A stretch of 64,000 bases of DNA, taken from contig NW_017803291.1 of assembly GCF_001625305.1 (NCBI RefSeq), positions 150,619-214,618 on the forward strand, written 5' to 3'. The DNA comes from Branchiostoma belcheri. Its lineage: Eukaryota > Chordata > Leptocardii > Amphioxiformes > Branchiostomatidae. Both the position numbers and the translations under genes were made by a program. Shown piece after piece: positions 19,164 to 30,759 of the stretch; positions within the stretch are counted from its first letter, which is position 1; each line of letters begins with the position of its first letter. The notes beneath the pieces were generated by a model. It ran no database searches. It was not told the origin of the DNA and saw only the letters and a program-made list of their open reading frames with translations.

Positions 19164-22100
19164 GAGTCATTGCATGAGAAAACCAGGCAGTGGCCGGAAG
19201 ATGGGGGTCGGCCAAATCCGCTCATATTTTGTACATAGGATAGGTATGGGGAACTATCACCAGCCATATGATTAAAACCCTCCAGCTCTTTTTTGTTATG
19301 GAGTTCTGGAACCCCCCATGGAGACCCTTAATAATTGGAGAATTTTTGCCTGGAAATTCACGAAATTCGGATCGCTCTCTCCAGAGTTCTATTATAGATG
19401 CTGATATATGATTTTGATTTTTACATTTCTTCATCTATCTAGTCTAATCAGACTAAATTTGAAGCTCTGGCATTGAACTTTAAAGGGTATGCTTGGGGGT
19501 TATCAGGACCATTGAAAGCAGACTTGGAACTTTTTTTAATATTAGTCATTTTTAAAGGGCCATTTGTCACACTATCTGCATTTGTTTGGATTGGTTTTGA
19601 TTTTTCTGAATAGAGAAACATCTATTCATTAAGAAACAATCGTCGTTTATTTGGGATCTAAATATTGTGAGTCGTGGGAAGAGGCTAATTATGGGGTATT
19701 TTAGCCTCTGAAAAACAATAAATCAAGCAATTTCGCTAGCCTAATTCAAAAGGTATTGACTAGAATATTGTCTTTTAGATTTAACTGATTTATTATGTGA
19801 ATAATGCTAATTGTCCCACTTCACATTAGTGGATTATTACTAACTTGCCGTTTGTGCATAGAAAAATAGTTACGAATAATTTGGGCTCTGCATGGGGGTT
19901 AATGGGACACATTTCACATACTTTGCTTCCTTTATAAGTGTGTCATTTTTTACATTATACACGTGTATACAATTTGACACGCACAAAAACACAAGTAGCA
20001 CACCAGAACAACTTTCTGCCCAACTTGTTTCCACCTGTCTTGCACTGATAACTCTTCTAAACTCACATAGCTAGATATTTAGCTTTCTTCAACGGATATT
20101 TGTACTGGCATTTGTCATGCAATCTTTTAGATTAAAATGCATGTGTTTGGGCTCTCTAATATGTCATTAACTAGATAAATTACTGAATCACTTCCTTATA
20201 TCTACTATGTTGCACATAATAAAAATGCTATGTTTGGAGGACATTGGAGTTATCAGGCCTTCAAAATGTGGTACCATGTGATACATTGTACCCTGGCTAA
20301 ATGGATACAGAGCATGTAGGCATTATCTAGCTAGAAACAAGACCATAATAAGGTCACGGCAAAGATGCAATCATAGGATAATTGCATGTAGCTGTACTTT
20401 TGAAAACTGTTGAAATGAATGATGATAAAAATGACATTTCAGTTTTACAATTACTGTAATTGGTAACAAGTACTTTTCATGCCTAAACTTGACAAATTGT
20501 ATAAAAACTGTCATATAATATTTTTTACACTTTGGTACACATTATGGAACATAACTACAAAATACAAAAATCAATTTACACATGTCTGTGTGCCAGCTCT
20601 AGGATGGTCCCTTATTCCTGTATGTAAATAACTTTCCTCATCATCGAGTCTGTAACGCGCAGATGGAAATGGTCTGCTATGAGCTTTAGTTCATTCATCT
20701 TTATGATTTGAGGCCTTTATTTGTTGCTATTTCGCACGAGATTACAATCGGTGTCTTTCACTATAACCGCTGACTGTAGTNNNNNNNNNNNNNNNNNNNN
20801 NNNNNNNNNNNNNNNNNNNNNNNNNNNNNNNNNNNNNNNNNNNNNNNNNNNNNNNNNNNNNNNNNNNNNNNNNNNNNNNNNNNNNNNNNNNNNNNNNNNN
20901 NNNNNNNNNNNNNNNNNNNNNNNNNNNNNNNNNNNNNNNNNNNNNNNNNNNNNNNNNNNNNNNNNNNNNNNNNNNNNNNNNNNNNNNNNNNNNNNNNNNN
21001 NNNNNNNNNNNNNNNNNNNNNNNNNNNNNNNNNNNNNNNNNNNNNNNNNNNNNNNNNNNNNNNNNNNNNNNNNNNNNNNNNNNNNNNNNNNNNNNNNNNN
21101 NNNNNNNNNNNNNNNNNNNNNNNNNNNNNNNNNNNNNNNNNNNNNNNNNNNNNNNNNNNNNNNNNNNNNNNNNNNNNNNNNNNNNNNNNNNNNNNNNNNN
21201 NNNNNNNNNNNNNNNNNNNNNNNNNNNNNNNNNNNNNNNNNNNNNNNNNNNNNNNNNNNNNNNNNNNNNNNNNNNNNNCCTGTGGTTTATGTTGGTACTT
21301 TAATACTTGCGGCATTTATAAGTTTATTGAAGTGGATAACAGAAAACATAACTTATTCAAATGTGGATCTCATTGGCATAATTCATAAGGAAATGCTAGA
21401 ATGTCAAACATTTATAATTAGCAAGCCGTTAGGTTAATATTATCTGGCGAAGGTAGGAGATAAGGAACTTTTTTTCAGTAGTCATCATGTCCCTAAAGAT
21501 TTCTGATCCAGCAGTAAAGCTTGTTCTGGTGTGCTACTTGTGTTTTTGGTGTGTGCCAAAAAAATTGTATACACATGTATAATGTAAAAAAATACACACC
21601 TATAAAGGAAAAAGTAGGTGAAAGGTGTCCCATTAAACCCCATGCAGAGCCCAAATTATTCATAACTATTTTTCTATGCACAAACTGCAAGTTAGTAATA
21701 ATCCACTAACGTGAAGTGGGACAATTAGCATTATTCACATGATAAATCAGTTAAATCTCTTTGAAGTATACTCAAAACCCCCATACAGAGCCTTTATCAC
21801 TTCCTTTGCATTTATTTTAGGAGTCATCATGCCCCTGCATACTTCTGATTCAAAAAGACAATATTCTAGTCAATTCCTTTTGAATTAGGCTAGCGAAATT
21901 GCTTGATTTATTGTTTTTCAGAGGCTAAAATACCCCATAATTAGCCTCTTCCCACGACTCACAATATTTAGATCCCAAATAAACGACGATTGTTTCTTAA
22001 TGAATAGATGTTCCTCTATTCAGAAAAATCAAAACCAATCCAAACAAATGCAGATAGTGTGACAAATGGCCCTTTAAAAATGACTAATATTCAAAAAAGT

Positions 22101-22475
22101 TCCAAGTCTGCTTTCAATGGTCCTGATAACCCCCAAGCATACCCTTTAAAGTTCAATGCCAGAGCTTCAAATTTAGTCTGGTTAGACTAGATAGATGAGG
22201 AAATGTAAAAATCAAAATCATATATCAGCATCTTTAATAGAACTCTGGAGAGAGCGATCCGAATTTCGTGAATTTCCAGGCAAAAATTCTCCAATTATTA
22301 AGGGTCTCCATGGGGGGTTCCAGAACTCCATAACAAAAAAGAGCTGGAGGGTTTTAATCATATGGCTGGTGATAGTTCCCCATACCTATCCTATGTACAA
22401 AATTTGAGCGGATTTGGCCGACCCCCATCTTCCGACCTTCCATTGATTTTGCCTGGTTTTCTCATGCAATGACTC
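19164..22475. mobile_element. 3.3-kb element with about 0.85-0.95-kb inverted arms, TTAA-flanked
   Basis: The outer ends GAGTCATTGCATGAGAAAAC and its reverse complement are flanked by TTAA at 19160-19163 and 22476-22479. The inverted arms run to about 20015 on the left and about 21525 on the right, nearly identical in the outer 400 bp. Internal differences include about 90 extra bases in the right arm near 21765-21860. TTAA duplications are typical of piggyBac and Kolobok; the GAG-type start fits Kolobok better than piggyBac (CCC). The core includes the N gap. A mirrored 70-residue open frame in both arms is most likely chance. No transposase is visible. Confidence 0.7.
20781..21278. other. 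Assembly gap (498 N)
   Basis: A run of N inside the core of the long inverted-repeat element. Such palindromes commonly break assemblies, so the true core length is unknown. Confidence 0.99.
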
Positions 22476-22479
22476 TTAA

Positions 22480-23001
22480 ATACAAGTCCATTCCATAATA
22501 TCCATAGTAAAGAGCCTGTACGGTATCATTGGCAGTATTTAATAATAAAGATGTCCTCCTGCCATATTCATTTATTGACAAAAATATATCGATAAGTATC
22601 AAAGAAAATTAATGCAATGTGCTCATCACCTTTTACAACTCTCAATTTGTACTAAGTAACTCTCCTAAAGTTTAAAAAGTGCTTACTTGAATTTACTAGA
22701 CAAGTACAAATTAATGTTTTGCATTGTATTTTTTTTGTAATTTTCGATTGACTCCATCAAAGTGAAATAAAGTCTTCCATAAATGCTGAAAACGTACTTG
22801 AGAACTTTATTAAAAAAGCCGGCAAAATCATTATCGTTTTTTTTTCTGATTGTCTAATCATGTACTAATGAGCTGAGCAGGCTTTGTGTCCCGTTATGCG
22901 ATGTTATGTTTTTTTTTCCTGTTTGTCTATTGTATTTTATCGAGTTACAGTTTTGGTTTATGGTTTTGGACATAATAGTTTGTCCTTTTTGTGTCTTTTT
23001 A
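22480..23001. other. Unassigned, AT-rich
   Basis: Nothing recognised. Confidence 0.5.
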
Positions 23002-23002
23002 G

Positions 23003-23110
23003 ACGCTGCCAGGCGCTACTACAAGTCGTTGCGGGATGACAGCATAAGGAAGGATAAGGGAAACCTGAAAACTCACAGGACTGTCATGAGGAAAACTCAG
23101 CGCCTTATGC
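23003..23110 (+). pseudogene. Basic helix exon of an unassigned transposon-associated protein
   Basis: After acceptor tctttttag the frame reads DAARRYYKSLRDDSIRKDKG, then NLKTHRTVMRKTQRLMQ. The ARRYYKSLR motif with a basic His/Arg tail resembles an N-terminal block of uncharacterised invertebrate repeat-family proteins. It is upstream of, but not clearly part of, the pogo-like fragment. Confidence 0.3.
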
Positions 23111-23189
23111 AGGCAGTTGATACAGCACCACTTTTTATTTTCTTTTGTAGAAAACAAATACGACTGTACTGTACATAGTGAGAGTAGTA

Positions 23190-23781
23190 GAATGCATTGC
23201 CAGATGGATATGGTATACAGTATACCAAGAACCACCCTTGTTGAGAAAGGATCCGGAAAAAGTGCAATGGATGCGACAAATGGAAAGCCAATCATGCTAT
23301 CAAAAGTGCTTCAGTACACCAAATACAGAGTGCAATCTGGCCATCCTATTGAAAGCAGCACGTTCCTGTCCATTGCTACAGCGGTGCACCGCGAGAGCTG
23401 CGAGAAGCGTGGCGACTATCCGAAGTTCAACCTTACAAAAGGGCCATCAAACAACCGGTGGCTACACTTTAAAAAACGGCATGACATCGTTCTAAGGAAG
23501 CCTTATCCACTAGACAGAGCGCGTAAAGATTCAGTGGATGAGTTTTTCCTGCGTTACCGTCAGGTTCTCGCAAAGTATGGGCTTAAAAAAGTGCCACACC
23601 GAATCTATAATGCCGATGAGACGGGGTTTACTCTCGATCCGCAACGGAAGTCAATGTCAACGCAAGTCAATGTCGGGCGCCTCGTCATCCACCAGACGAT
23701 TCTCGCTACGATATTGAAAAGAAACTGTCGTTTCACCGTATCCCCCACGACCAAGCAGTGCGCAAAACATGAATCATGAAG
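23190..23781 (+). pseudogene. pogo/Tigger-like transposase, N-terminal two thirds
   Basis: The frame shows the end of a psq-type helix-turn-helix (YSIPRTTLVEKGSGK). A CENPB-type DNA-binding domain follows (SNNRWLHFKKRHDIVLRK, then PYPLDRARKDSVDEFF). The first catalytic block of a DDE_1 domain comes next (RIYNADETGF). The protein runs out soon after (stop at about 23779), so the other catalytic residues are absent. It is a 3'-truncated DNA transposon relic. The next 460 bp are the non-coding repeat shared with 30.16 kb. Confidence 0.75.
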
Positions 23782-23903
23782 ATACGCAGAGACGTCGGCA
23801 AGAACTTCAAGGTATTTATGCTTTTTCGATGTGTTTTGTATCTTGTTGGTTGTTGCGTAACATGGGGGGGGCGTAAACTCGGTGTATCATGTCTGCGCCG
23901 CAA

Positions 23904-24357
23904 GCATCTCAGACTTTTCTTTCTCAGAATATGTTCATAGTAGTCTCCCATTTGTGATCCCTGAGTGTCCGAAGTGATGACACAGATCAAAGTCTGTCTG
24001 TTGTTTGGACCTTTGTTTGCTTTCTTGTTTTTACGAACTGCAATTTACTATGCCCCGCCACATATCGCTCGCACAACTATAATTTTCTCTAAGATCTGCC
24101 ACCAGCATCATATGTAGGCTGTATCCCTTGTATGTCGACGACGTTTCCATGTTGTATATGAGCTTTCAAGTTTAGTTTATGCAAAATAACAACATAATTG
24201 TTGTGATTGTTTGAACGCTCAAAAGACTTCTCTCTTTTACTCAACTAGTACTCAACTGGTAAACTTAGGGTAAATAAGATATATGCATAAATGTACAAAA
24301 TCTTATTTATGTCATTTATAGTGGTCTGCTCCCAAGTTGTTTTCTAAAATCTATTAG
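23904..24357 (+). repeat. Direct repeat R1 (partner at 30160-30688)
   Basis: Starting at GCATCTCAGACTTTTCTTTC and ending near TTTTCTAAAATCTATTA, it is highly similar to 30160-30688 in the same orientation. The partner carries an extra stretch of about 70-80 bases. It is non-coding. It probably marks a dispersed repeat rather than a local segmental duplication, since the flanks differ. Confidence 0.85.
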
Positions 24358-24441
24358 ATTTAAAGGAGGAAAATGTTAATCATGATAATCATAGAAATAT
24401 CCAAAATATGACTAGTTAAATTTTCTTCTTTTACACCGCAG

Positions 24442-24745
24442 AGAGGGACATCAGCCACTTCATGAGTGCGTTCAGGGAGATGTTTCCTACGGCCTCTGTA
24501 ACAGTGAAGATGCACATGCTTGAAGAGCATGTTGTACCCTGGATGCGAAAGTGGAAATTGGGACTAGGTTTCCATGGGGAACAGGGGATTGAGGGGATTC
24601 ATTCTGTATTCAATAACATCATCAGGGGAAGCACTGGCAGTATTCCCAACCATTGATAGGCTCCATTCCACACTTGAGAGGCACCTCCTACAGGTTTGCC
24701 CATCACTAAAAGGGGGTGTCCCAGCACCAAAACGAAGGAAGTGAT
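24442..24745 (+). pseudogene. GLSGA-family 3' exon (KMHMLEEHVVPWM...GLGFHGEQG)
   Basis: After acceptor ttacaccgcag the frame reads SVTVKMHMLEEHVVPWMRKW, then KLGLGFHGEQGIEGIHSVFN. It stops, and a second frame continues TIDRLHSTLERHLLQVCPSL to a basic end (PAPKRRK, stop about 24744). Related copies lie at 37546, 40868 and 41640. Similar uncharacterised proteins pair this C-terminus with the GLSGA core (from memory). A frameshift near 24640 disables this copy. Confidence 0.5.
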
Positions 24746-25165
24746 AGCATAGAAATAGTACATTTGTAGTAATTTACCTGTTTAGTGTTTAACATTTGAA
24801 ATAGAAAACAATGATAACATAGCAATTGTACATTTGTATACTTAGTACCTGTGTAGTGTTTGAAATAGGAAATCTCAATGATTTATTCTGTTCATGATTG
24901 CATACATTCCATACAATTTAAACCATGGAAGTCTAGTGCCATTTTCCGTTGTTGATATAACACGGGTAACACAGGGTTACCTGTTTACGGTCAACTTATT
25001 GTGAGTGCCACAATACTGTATTTGCCAAGCAAAATTTTTAGACCTTCAAAGGAAAGCTTGCCTCTTCAGCAGAAAATCCCAGTATTACCTCATCCTTTTT
25101 GTGCATTATTTGCACTTTGCAAATTATATGGCCTTATATGTACATTTTGTTTAAGCAGTATACAT
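24746..25165. other. Unassigned
   Basis: A short near-duplicate (about 24755 and 24825, TTTGTA..ACCTGT.TAGTGTTT) is the only structure seen. Confidence 0.4.
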
Positions 25166-25312
25166 AAAGTCCATCAATAGATACAACGACGCAGCAGTCG
25201 CTGCAGAGGAGGAGTTGGCCACTTTGAGGCAGCGACGACAGGAGTTGTCCTAGCAAATCGAAGAAGTACGTCAAAGCTGGCCCAGATAGGGCAGGAAACC
25301 CCGCCGGAGAAG
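25166..25312 (+). pseudogene. Coiled-coil exon fragment, unrecognised
   Basis: One frame reads YNDAAVAAEEELATLRQRRQ, then ELS, a stop, then QIEEVRQS, ending before a gtgagt donor. Heptad-rich and coding-like but with a stop. It lies just outside the piggyBac remnant. Confidence 0.3.
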
Positions 25313-25585
25313 TGAGTACATTTGTTGTCAAGATATAATACATTTTCTTAACCCTTAAGCTGCCGGTCCCGGGTATATCCGGGTTCACTATACATCCCCT
25401 GTGTGCCATGCCCGGGTATATTCGGGATAGGGTATTCCCCGGGATAACTTAGCACAGCTGCATGTTTCGCGCCCGCCGACCAGGAAGTGACTGGCGGCGG
25501 TAAGTGAGGGCAGGTCAGAGGTCAAAGTGGGTTGCGTAATCACCGATTACGTCATCCCACAATGCTTTGCGGCCTATAATTGCCA

Positions 25586-25599
25586 AGATGGCGGCGGCG
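25586..25599 (+). promoter_or_regulatory. YY1-like motif in the piggyBac leader
   Basis: CAAGATGGCGGCGGC matches the YY1 consensus (AAGATGGCGGC) and lies about 75 bases upstream of the remnant transposase ATG. Position and motif suggest a promoter element. Function is not shown. Confidence 0.4.
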
Positions 25600-26164
25600 T
25601 CGTCTGCCGAGGCTTTGTTCTTTTGTTTACGTGTTTTGGGCGGTGAATTTGGACTGTTAACACCAAAATGACGACGTTTACCCTCGAAGAACTGTTGTAG
25701 GAGGTCGCTACTGTTGATTTAGCCTATGGTTGACGTATATCTGACGCTGATTCCATTGAGAGTAGTGAAAATGAGACGGATCGTGTTAGCAGACGGGAGG
25801 GAATGTGCTCACATGGAACCAGATAGCATTGGTGAATGTGACATCGGCCATGGAACTACTAATGACCGTGGTCGTGCTAGGGTAGAGGTCGGGGCCGGAG
25901 GTCGGGGTGTGGAAAAGGCCAAACAACAAGGGAACGTGGCACTGACAGGCGAGGTTGCAGCCGGCCAGCTGATGGGGATTTAAATCCCGGAGCCGCCCAT
26001 CAAGCTGCAACTGATACAAGATTTGATGGCACAAACTGGCAGAGGGGGGATGGAAACAGCCTGACCAAGTCTCCCCATGTTTTCACTGCACAAAGTGGAT
26101 TTAGTGGCAAGTTTTATTTCTATTTTATAGCAGCTTTTATGTAAAATTTTCCATGGTATAAAGT

Positions 26165-27020
26165 ATAATATTATCTTTTTATTGCTTTTTACCTGTTTAT
26201 TGCCTTTGTAGTTTATATTGTCAAGTTGAAATATATTCCTAGACATAGTATATACAATAAGCTTTCATATGATATGTAACAAGTATATATACCATCGATC
26301 ACATAGGTACAGGAAGGAATGTATTATGTTGTATACATTAGTTGGTTCAGCACCAAGGACAATATCCATCATAAACTTACCTGTAATGATACCTGAGTGC
26401 TGTATTTTTACTTGTATGTAGTTCTAATAGTGTCAGGACATGTCAGGATCTGTTAAGTCAAGGCCCAAGTCATTCTGTGGTTGCTTATTGTTGATTGTAT
26501 GGAAACAAGGTGGAAATTGTACATTTTATTGCCTCTTTACCTGTTTATGACCCTTGTAGTCTATGTTATCAAGTTGACATACATTCTAGTTATAGTATCT
26601 ACTATAAGCTTCCATATGATATATAACAAGTCTATGTACCATCTTTTATAAGGGTACAGAAAGAAGTGAAATATGTTGTAATGGATCAGTGTTTTAGCTG
26701 AATAGTCAGTTCAGCACCTAGGACAATATCTGATCATAAACTTACCTGTAGTGACACCTGAGTGCTGTATTTTACGTGTATGTGATTCTCATAGTGTCAG
26801 GACATGTCAGGAATGTTATAGGTTTCATACTTATACTTTTTATATAGTTTAGGCATTGTAATACAAAAAAAACTATGAAAACAGCTATTTTATTGCATTA
26901 TTGCCCTTGTAATTCATTACTATTGATGTCAGGCTACATTTGAAATATTTTTCTGTAAAGTACACATTCTTAGCTTTCCAATGATATCTGGCATGATATG
27001 GTAAGTTGAGGGGAAAATGA
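26165..27020 (+). repeat. Three diverged tandem units inside the piggyBac remnant
   Basis: Units start near 26200, 26550 and 26900. The first two share CTTACCTGTA.TGA.ACCTGAG, GTGTCAGGACATGTCAGGA and a TATGATAT..AACAAGT block. The third preserves only the first part (CTTTCCAATGATAT). Unit length is about 350 bp. No coding potential. Confidence 0.6.
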
Positions 27021-27135
27021 CAAAAAGACAGTAATACAAAGGTAGTACCCCCTATTTCAAAAGGGTCTGGAAACCCTGGCACAGAGGGGATGTATTGGTG
27101 AGAAACACTGGCAGCTAAATATTGAAAAAGTTTAA

Positions 27136-27720
27136 TATATATAAAACCATATTTTCAAAATGGTATTACCAGGTACTAAAACCATAATTTGATTTGTATT
27201 TGAGAGCAAATTGCATACGATTTAAACAAATTCATGCTAACATCACATTGAAGGAAAAAAAAGTTTTCAATGTTTTTTTTTTCATGTTTCCTGAATAAAG
27301 GGACACCAACATTTTATTACATAAAACTTAAAATATTTTTTTCTAATGTTTTCAGTGACAAGACGGAACAAGCTGTTTCCGGGGGAAAACAGTGAGTCAC
27401 TTTCTTTAAGTCTTACAAGCATTATAACCATGAGTTGACTTGGATGGAAACGATTTCATGCGAACATCAAAGAAAAAAACAACTTGGTGGCTGCCGAGGA
27501 GGGATTACCGAAAAAAAACTGCCACAGATGTCTTAGGCCAGATAAATTTCACTGCATCAGTTCATCCTAAATATACCGTGTAAGGAATGCAAAATCTAGC
27601 TAGAACCCATGTTGGTCAAATCAAACAAAATTTGATGAATTCCTATTGGTACCGTGTCAATTGTTTTTCACAAATATCAGTGAACGTGACATTTTTCGTG
27701 TCCTGAACCAAGCTTGATTC
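27136..27720. other. Unassigned; one possible microexon
   Basis: At 27355-27391 an acceptor (ttttcag), SDKTEQAVSGGK and a gtgagt donor could be a microexon. The rest shows nothing. Confidence 0.3.
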
Positions 27721-27725
27721 TTTTC

Positions 27726-28295
27726 AGGTTGCACTTTCATTGTGCTCGCAAGCCAGTTGAAAGTCTGGAATGGATTCAGATAATCTGAAGGACATCTCCC
27801 CACTGTGGAGTGGCTGTTGTTTGTGACAGCACTCCTGCATGGCCACTATGTACAGTGAGAATGGCGCTGTACTTGCCCAGCCTCCCCCCCCCCCCCCCTT
27901 GATGCAAATGAATGCTGTTCCGCTAGCCAATATGTGGGATACCAAATCATTTTCCACCTGTGTCAAGCCTGCAATGCCATGGCAGATACCCTTTGCAGAT
28001 ATCAAAGGAGGCCAAAATCTCGGAGTAGACTACGATGATTATGGTATATTTGGCATTGTGAGTGGGTTTGTATCGGGAGACATTGAAGTGTATGGTGAAT
28101 GTGATTTTGCACATGACCCCGAGCTGCAGATCCTCCTTCCAGCTTCGCCAGCCCAGTATCCGTCAAAGGATGATATTGTCCCTGTCCTTGAGCAAGAGAC
28201 AGGCCTTTCCATCAATGTTCAGGACATAGATATTGAGAGTAGCTATGTACAAGTGCATACTGGTGGTCACATTATAAGTACCAAGGAGACGTAGA
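27726..28295 (+). pseudogene. Unrecognised dispersed gene fragment (copies at 48 and 50 kb)
   Basis: A 151-residue frame (27839-28294) contains a run of Pro from a poly-C tract, then GVDYDDYGIFGIVSGFVSGD, IEVYGECDFAHDP, SINVQDIDIESSYVQVH and a stop. I know no family for it. The DNA from about 27726 to 28400 is matched on the opposite strand by 48500-48690, 48060-48260 and 50190-50500, so it is part of a dispersed element or gene family. The upstream 110 bases look like a decayed exon in another frame. Confidence 0.4.
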
Positions 28296-28310
28296 GATGG
28301 AATATGCGCA

Positions 28311-28970
28311 ATCAGAGCACAGTTTATGCACCTTCCAGCCATATTCATCATATGAGAGGTCTTATGGCGCATTGCTGTTACAGAAGGAACATAAGAATTT
28401 GTTTCCTTCCTGTTCGAGTGATGAAGAGATAGGGTGGGGCCTTGCTCAAATGTCATATCCTAATGAATGGTGATCTTTTATAGGTCGAATTCCTATTTGC
28501 CATAAACTAATACCAATATTGTTTTTGTTCTACCAGCGTCCGCTCTTGCCACCCTGCACATCTAAGGGTGGACAAGGGGGATAGGGAACAACACAGTGTT
28601 CTCGCTCCGGCTCTTGCAAATGATTTTATACGAGCGATCGCTGCTTTTGTTTACATCACATGTATGCAAATTATTTGAAGACATATGCAAATTATTGGTA
28701 GGCAGATCAGTCACCCATCACCCACTCTTTGCCTAACGTGAAATCATGGTAATTGCTCATATGGTATCATTGCATTGAGCAAAAAATTTGCACAGGTATA
28801 CTGTATATTTAATGGAGACATTCATATGATCCATATGTAATCTTGGAAGTGTTGGTATGTGCTGCAAGCAATAACATTAGCAAATTTTAAAATTGAATTC
28901 AACTTGAATGTATATAACGTATACTATACTTCTAAAAATATTTGTACATTCTGGTAAATTTCAGGAGAAA
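28311..28970. other. Unassigned
   Basis: 28311-28400 still belongs to the repeat shared with 50.2 kb. The rest shows nothing recognisable. Confidence 0.4.
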
Positions 28971-29141
28971 TGCCAAGGCGTAGGAAAGTGCCCAAGAGGT
29001 TGAGTGCGTGGAAGGCAAAGCAGGAAGTGGAGAGGCTGGCTGATGAGCAGGAAGCCGAGATAACAGACCAGGAGCCAGCTGTTGAGCAGGAGGTAGAGGT
29101 CAGAGTGGAGGAGCCGTCTGATGAGCAGGAAGTCAGTTGAA
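28971..29141 (+). CDS. Small basic-acidic ORF or exon, 56 aa, unrecognised
   Basis: From MPRRRKVPKRLSAWKAKQEV it continues with repeated DEQE/EQEVE blocks to a TGA. An acceptor-like TTTCAG lies just upstream. The highly charged, helix-forming composition recalls linkers of transposon or chromatin proteins. No family recognised. It could equally be an exon. Confidence 0.3.
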
Positions 29142-29520
29142 CCTCTCTGAAGTAAAACCCATTAATATGAAGCAACGTATGGAGCCACCTCGTTCTAGTG
29201 ATCTTGTCCGCACAAAGATGGGAACTGGTTTTATAGAGCCATAAGTCACCATATCTGCTGCACCCAAGAGTATCATCATGTAGTAAGGGAGTGCATGATT
29301 GACTTTATGTCAACATTGTCTGAGGTACGGCCGTTCCACGCATAGAAATAAACTGAGTACACAATTATTTGGAGTATCAGGTAGCTCAGCTGATGTAATC
29401 AGGTCATTCGGTCAAGGGTCAAAGGTACTTAGTTACCACGGACGCTACGTACGATAGTCACGCTATTACCCGGGATTGTGATCAATAAAACATTTATTTG
29501 AATCAACTTTTTGTCAGATT
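29142..29520. other. Unassigned
   Basis: Nothing recognised. Confidence 0.5.
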
Positions 29521-29549
29521 GCATACTTTTACCTTACCTTTATCAAATT

Positions 29550-29932
29550 ATAGTGAAAGTACATGCTTCTAGAGGGTTGCTGGGCCCTGGGGATGGGGAA
29601 ACCCCCACCGGCTACTCGATTGACCCTGCAACTCTCCTCACTGCTATTTTGCGCGGCGGCAAATTCAGTAACCCGGAAGCATCATACCATCATGGAGAGG
29701 GCGATGTCGAAGTGCTGCTGCTCAAAGCCACCCACGGGCACTCACTCGAGGACCTTTTTGCAATGCAGTGGCTGATCACACCGATCTGGTCCTGGAAACT
29801 TCTTCCACACGATTGGGTAGATATGAAGGGCACTTGTAGATCTGGTTTTGTGGGCAGCAGGCTTCTTGTTCACAACAAAAATATTATTATGGTCATTATC
29901 TTTTCCAGGTCAAAGACAAGTCACCCGTGCCT
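29550..29932 (+). other. Open stretch, possibly coding, unrecognised
   Basis: The frame KVHASRGLLGPGDGETPTGY runs on through GGKFSNPEASYHHGEGDVEV to about 29850. Overlapping frames are also open, so the coding frame is uncertain. No family recognised. Confidence 0.2.
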
Positions 29933-29933
29933 G

Positions 29934-30112
29934 ACGCCTCTCCAGTTGCCCCCTCCCCCTCTCCAGCTGCCACCCGCCCCTCTCCAGCTGCCACCCTACC
30001 CTCTACAGCTGCCAGCCTACCCTCTACAGCTGCCAGCCTACCCTCTACAGCTGCCAGCCTACCCTCTACAGCTGCCACCCGCCCCTCTACAGCTGCCACC
30101 TGTCCCTCTCAT
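29934..30112. repeat. 21-bp minisatellite, about 8 units
   Basis: The unit is CTCTACAGCTGCCAGCCTACC with variants. Because 21 is a multiple of three, frames on both strands stay open (LQLPAYP on plus, AAVEGRL on minus). The resulting ORFs are repeat artefacts. Confidence 0.9.
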
Positions 30113-30159
30113 GCACCTACTGTAGTGCAGCATTTTCTCCATACATTGGAAAGGGTGGG

Positions 30160-30688
30160 GCATCTCAAACTTTTCTTTCTCAGAATATGTTCAGAGAAGT
30201 CTCCCATTTGTGATCCCTGAGTGTCCGAAGTGATGACACAGATCGGTGTTTGTTGTTTGGACCTTTGTTTACTTTGTTGTTTTTACGAACTGCAATTTAC
30301 TATGCCCCGCCACATAACGCTTGCACAACCATAATTTGCTCTAAGATCTGCCACCAGCATCATATGTAGGCTGTATCCCTTGTATGTCGACGACGTTTCC
30401 ATGTTGTATACGAGCGTTTCAAGTTTAGTTTGTGCAAAATAACAACATAATCATTGTGACTCGCGCAGCGCTGATAATTTGTTGAACGCTCAAAAGACTT
30501 ACGTATAGTATACGGAGAGGGGCACTGATTTCAAGTGCCTGCACTTGCTTCGCACATTCACTATTTTACTAAACTGGTACTAAACTGGTAAACTTAGGGT
30601 AAATAAGATATATGCATAAATGTACAAAAATGATGCTTATTTATTTCATTTAGTGGTCTGCTCCCAAATTGTTTTCTAAAATCTATTA
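30160..30688 (+). repeat. Direct repeat R2 (partner at 23904-24357)
   Basis: Same orientation and order as R1, with extra sequence around 30462-30570 containing CGCGCAGCGC and a short GTATAGTATAC palindrome. It ends about 70 bases before the CaRF-like exon. Confidence 0.85.
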
Positions 30689-30759
30689 AAGTGTTCAAAG
30701 TGTTTATGGAATGAAAAGCATTGCCATTACGTTACCAATTCTACTACTTTAACTTGCAG

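Larger units (their letters stand above)
25352..27131 (+). mobile_element. piggyBac-like remnant
   Basis: The left end is TTAA (25348-25351) followed by CCCTTAAGCTGCCGGTCCCG, a typical piggyBac CCC-start. The right end carries a degraded inverted copy (TGGCACAGAGGGGATGTATT ... GGCAGCTAA) at about 27078-27119, with TTAA at 27132. An N-terminal transposase start is recognisable near 25667 (MTTFTLEELL, stop, then a Ser/Asp/Glu-rich stretch), but no catalytic domain remains. It is an internally deleted copy of about 1.8 kb. Confidence 0.65.

Noticed and set aside
20721-21437. Open frames across the first N run
   Set aside because: The frames exist only because N is translated as unknown. No support on either side.
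19222-22407. Mirrored 70-residue frames in the two arms of the TTAA element
   Set aside because: The same DNA read in inverted arms. No motif or start context, and conservation is explained by arm identity.
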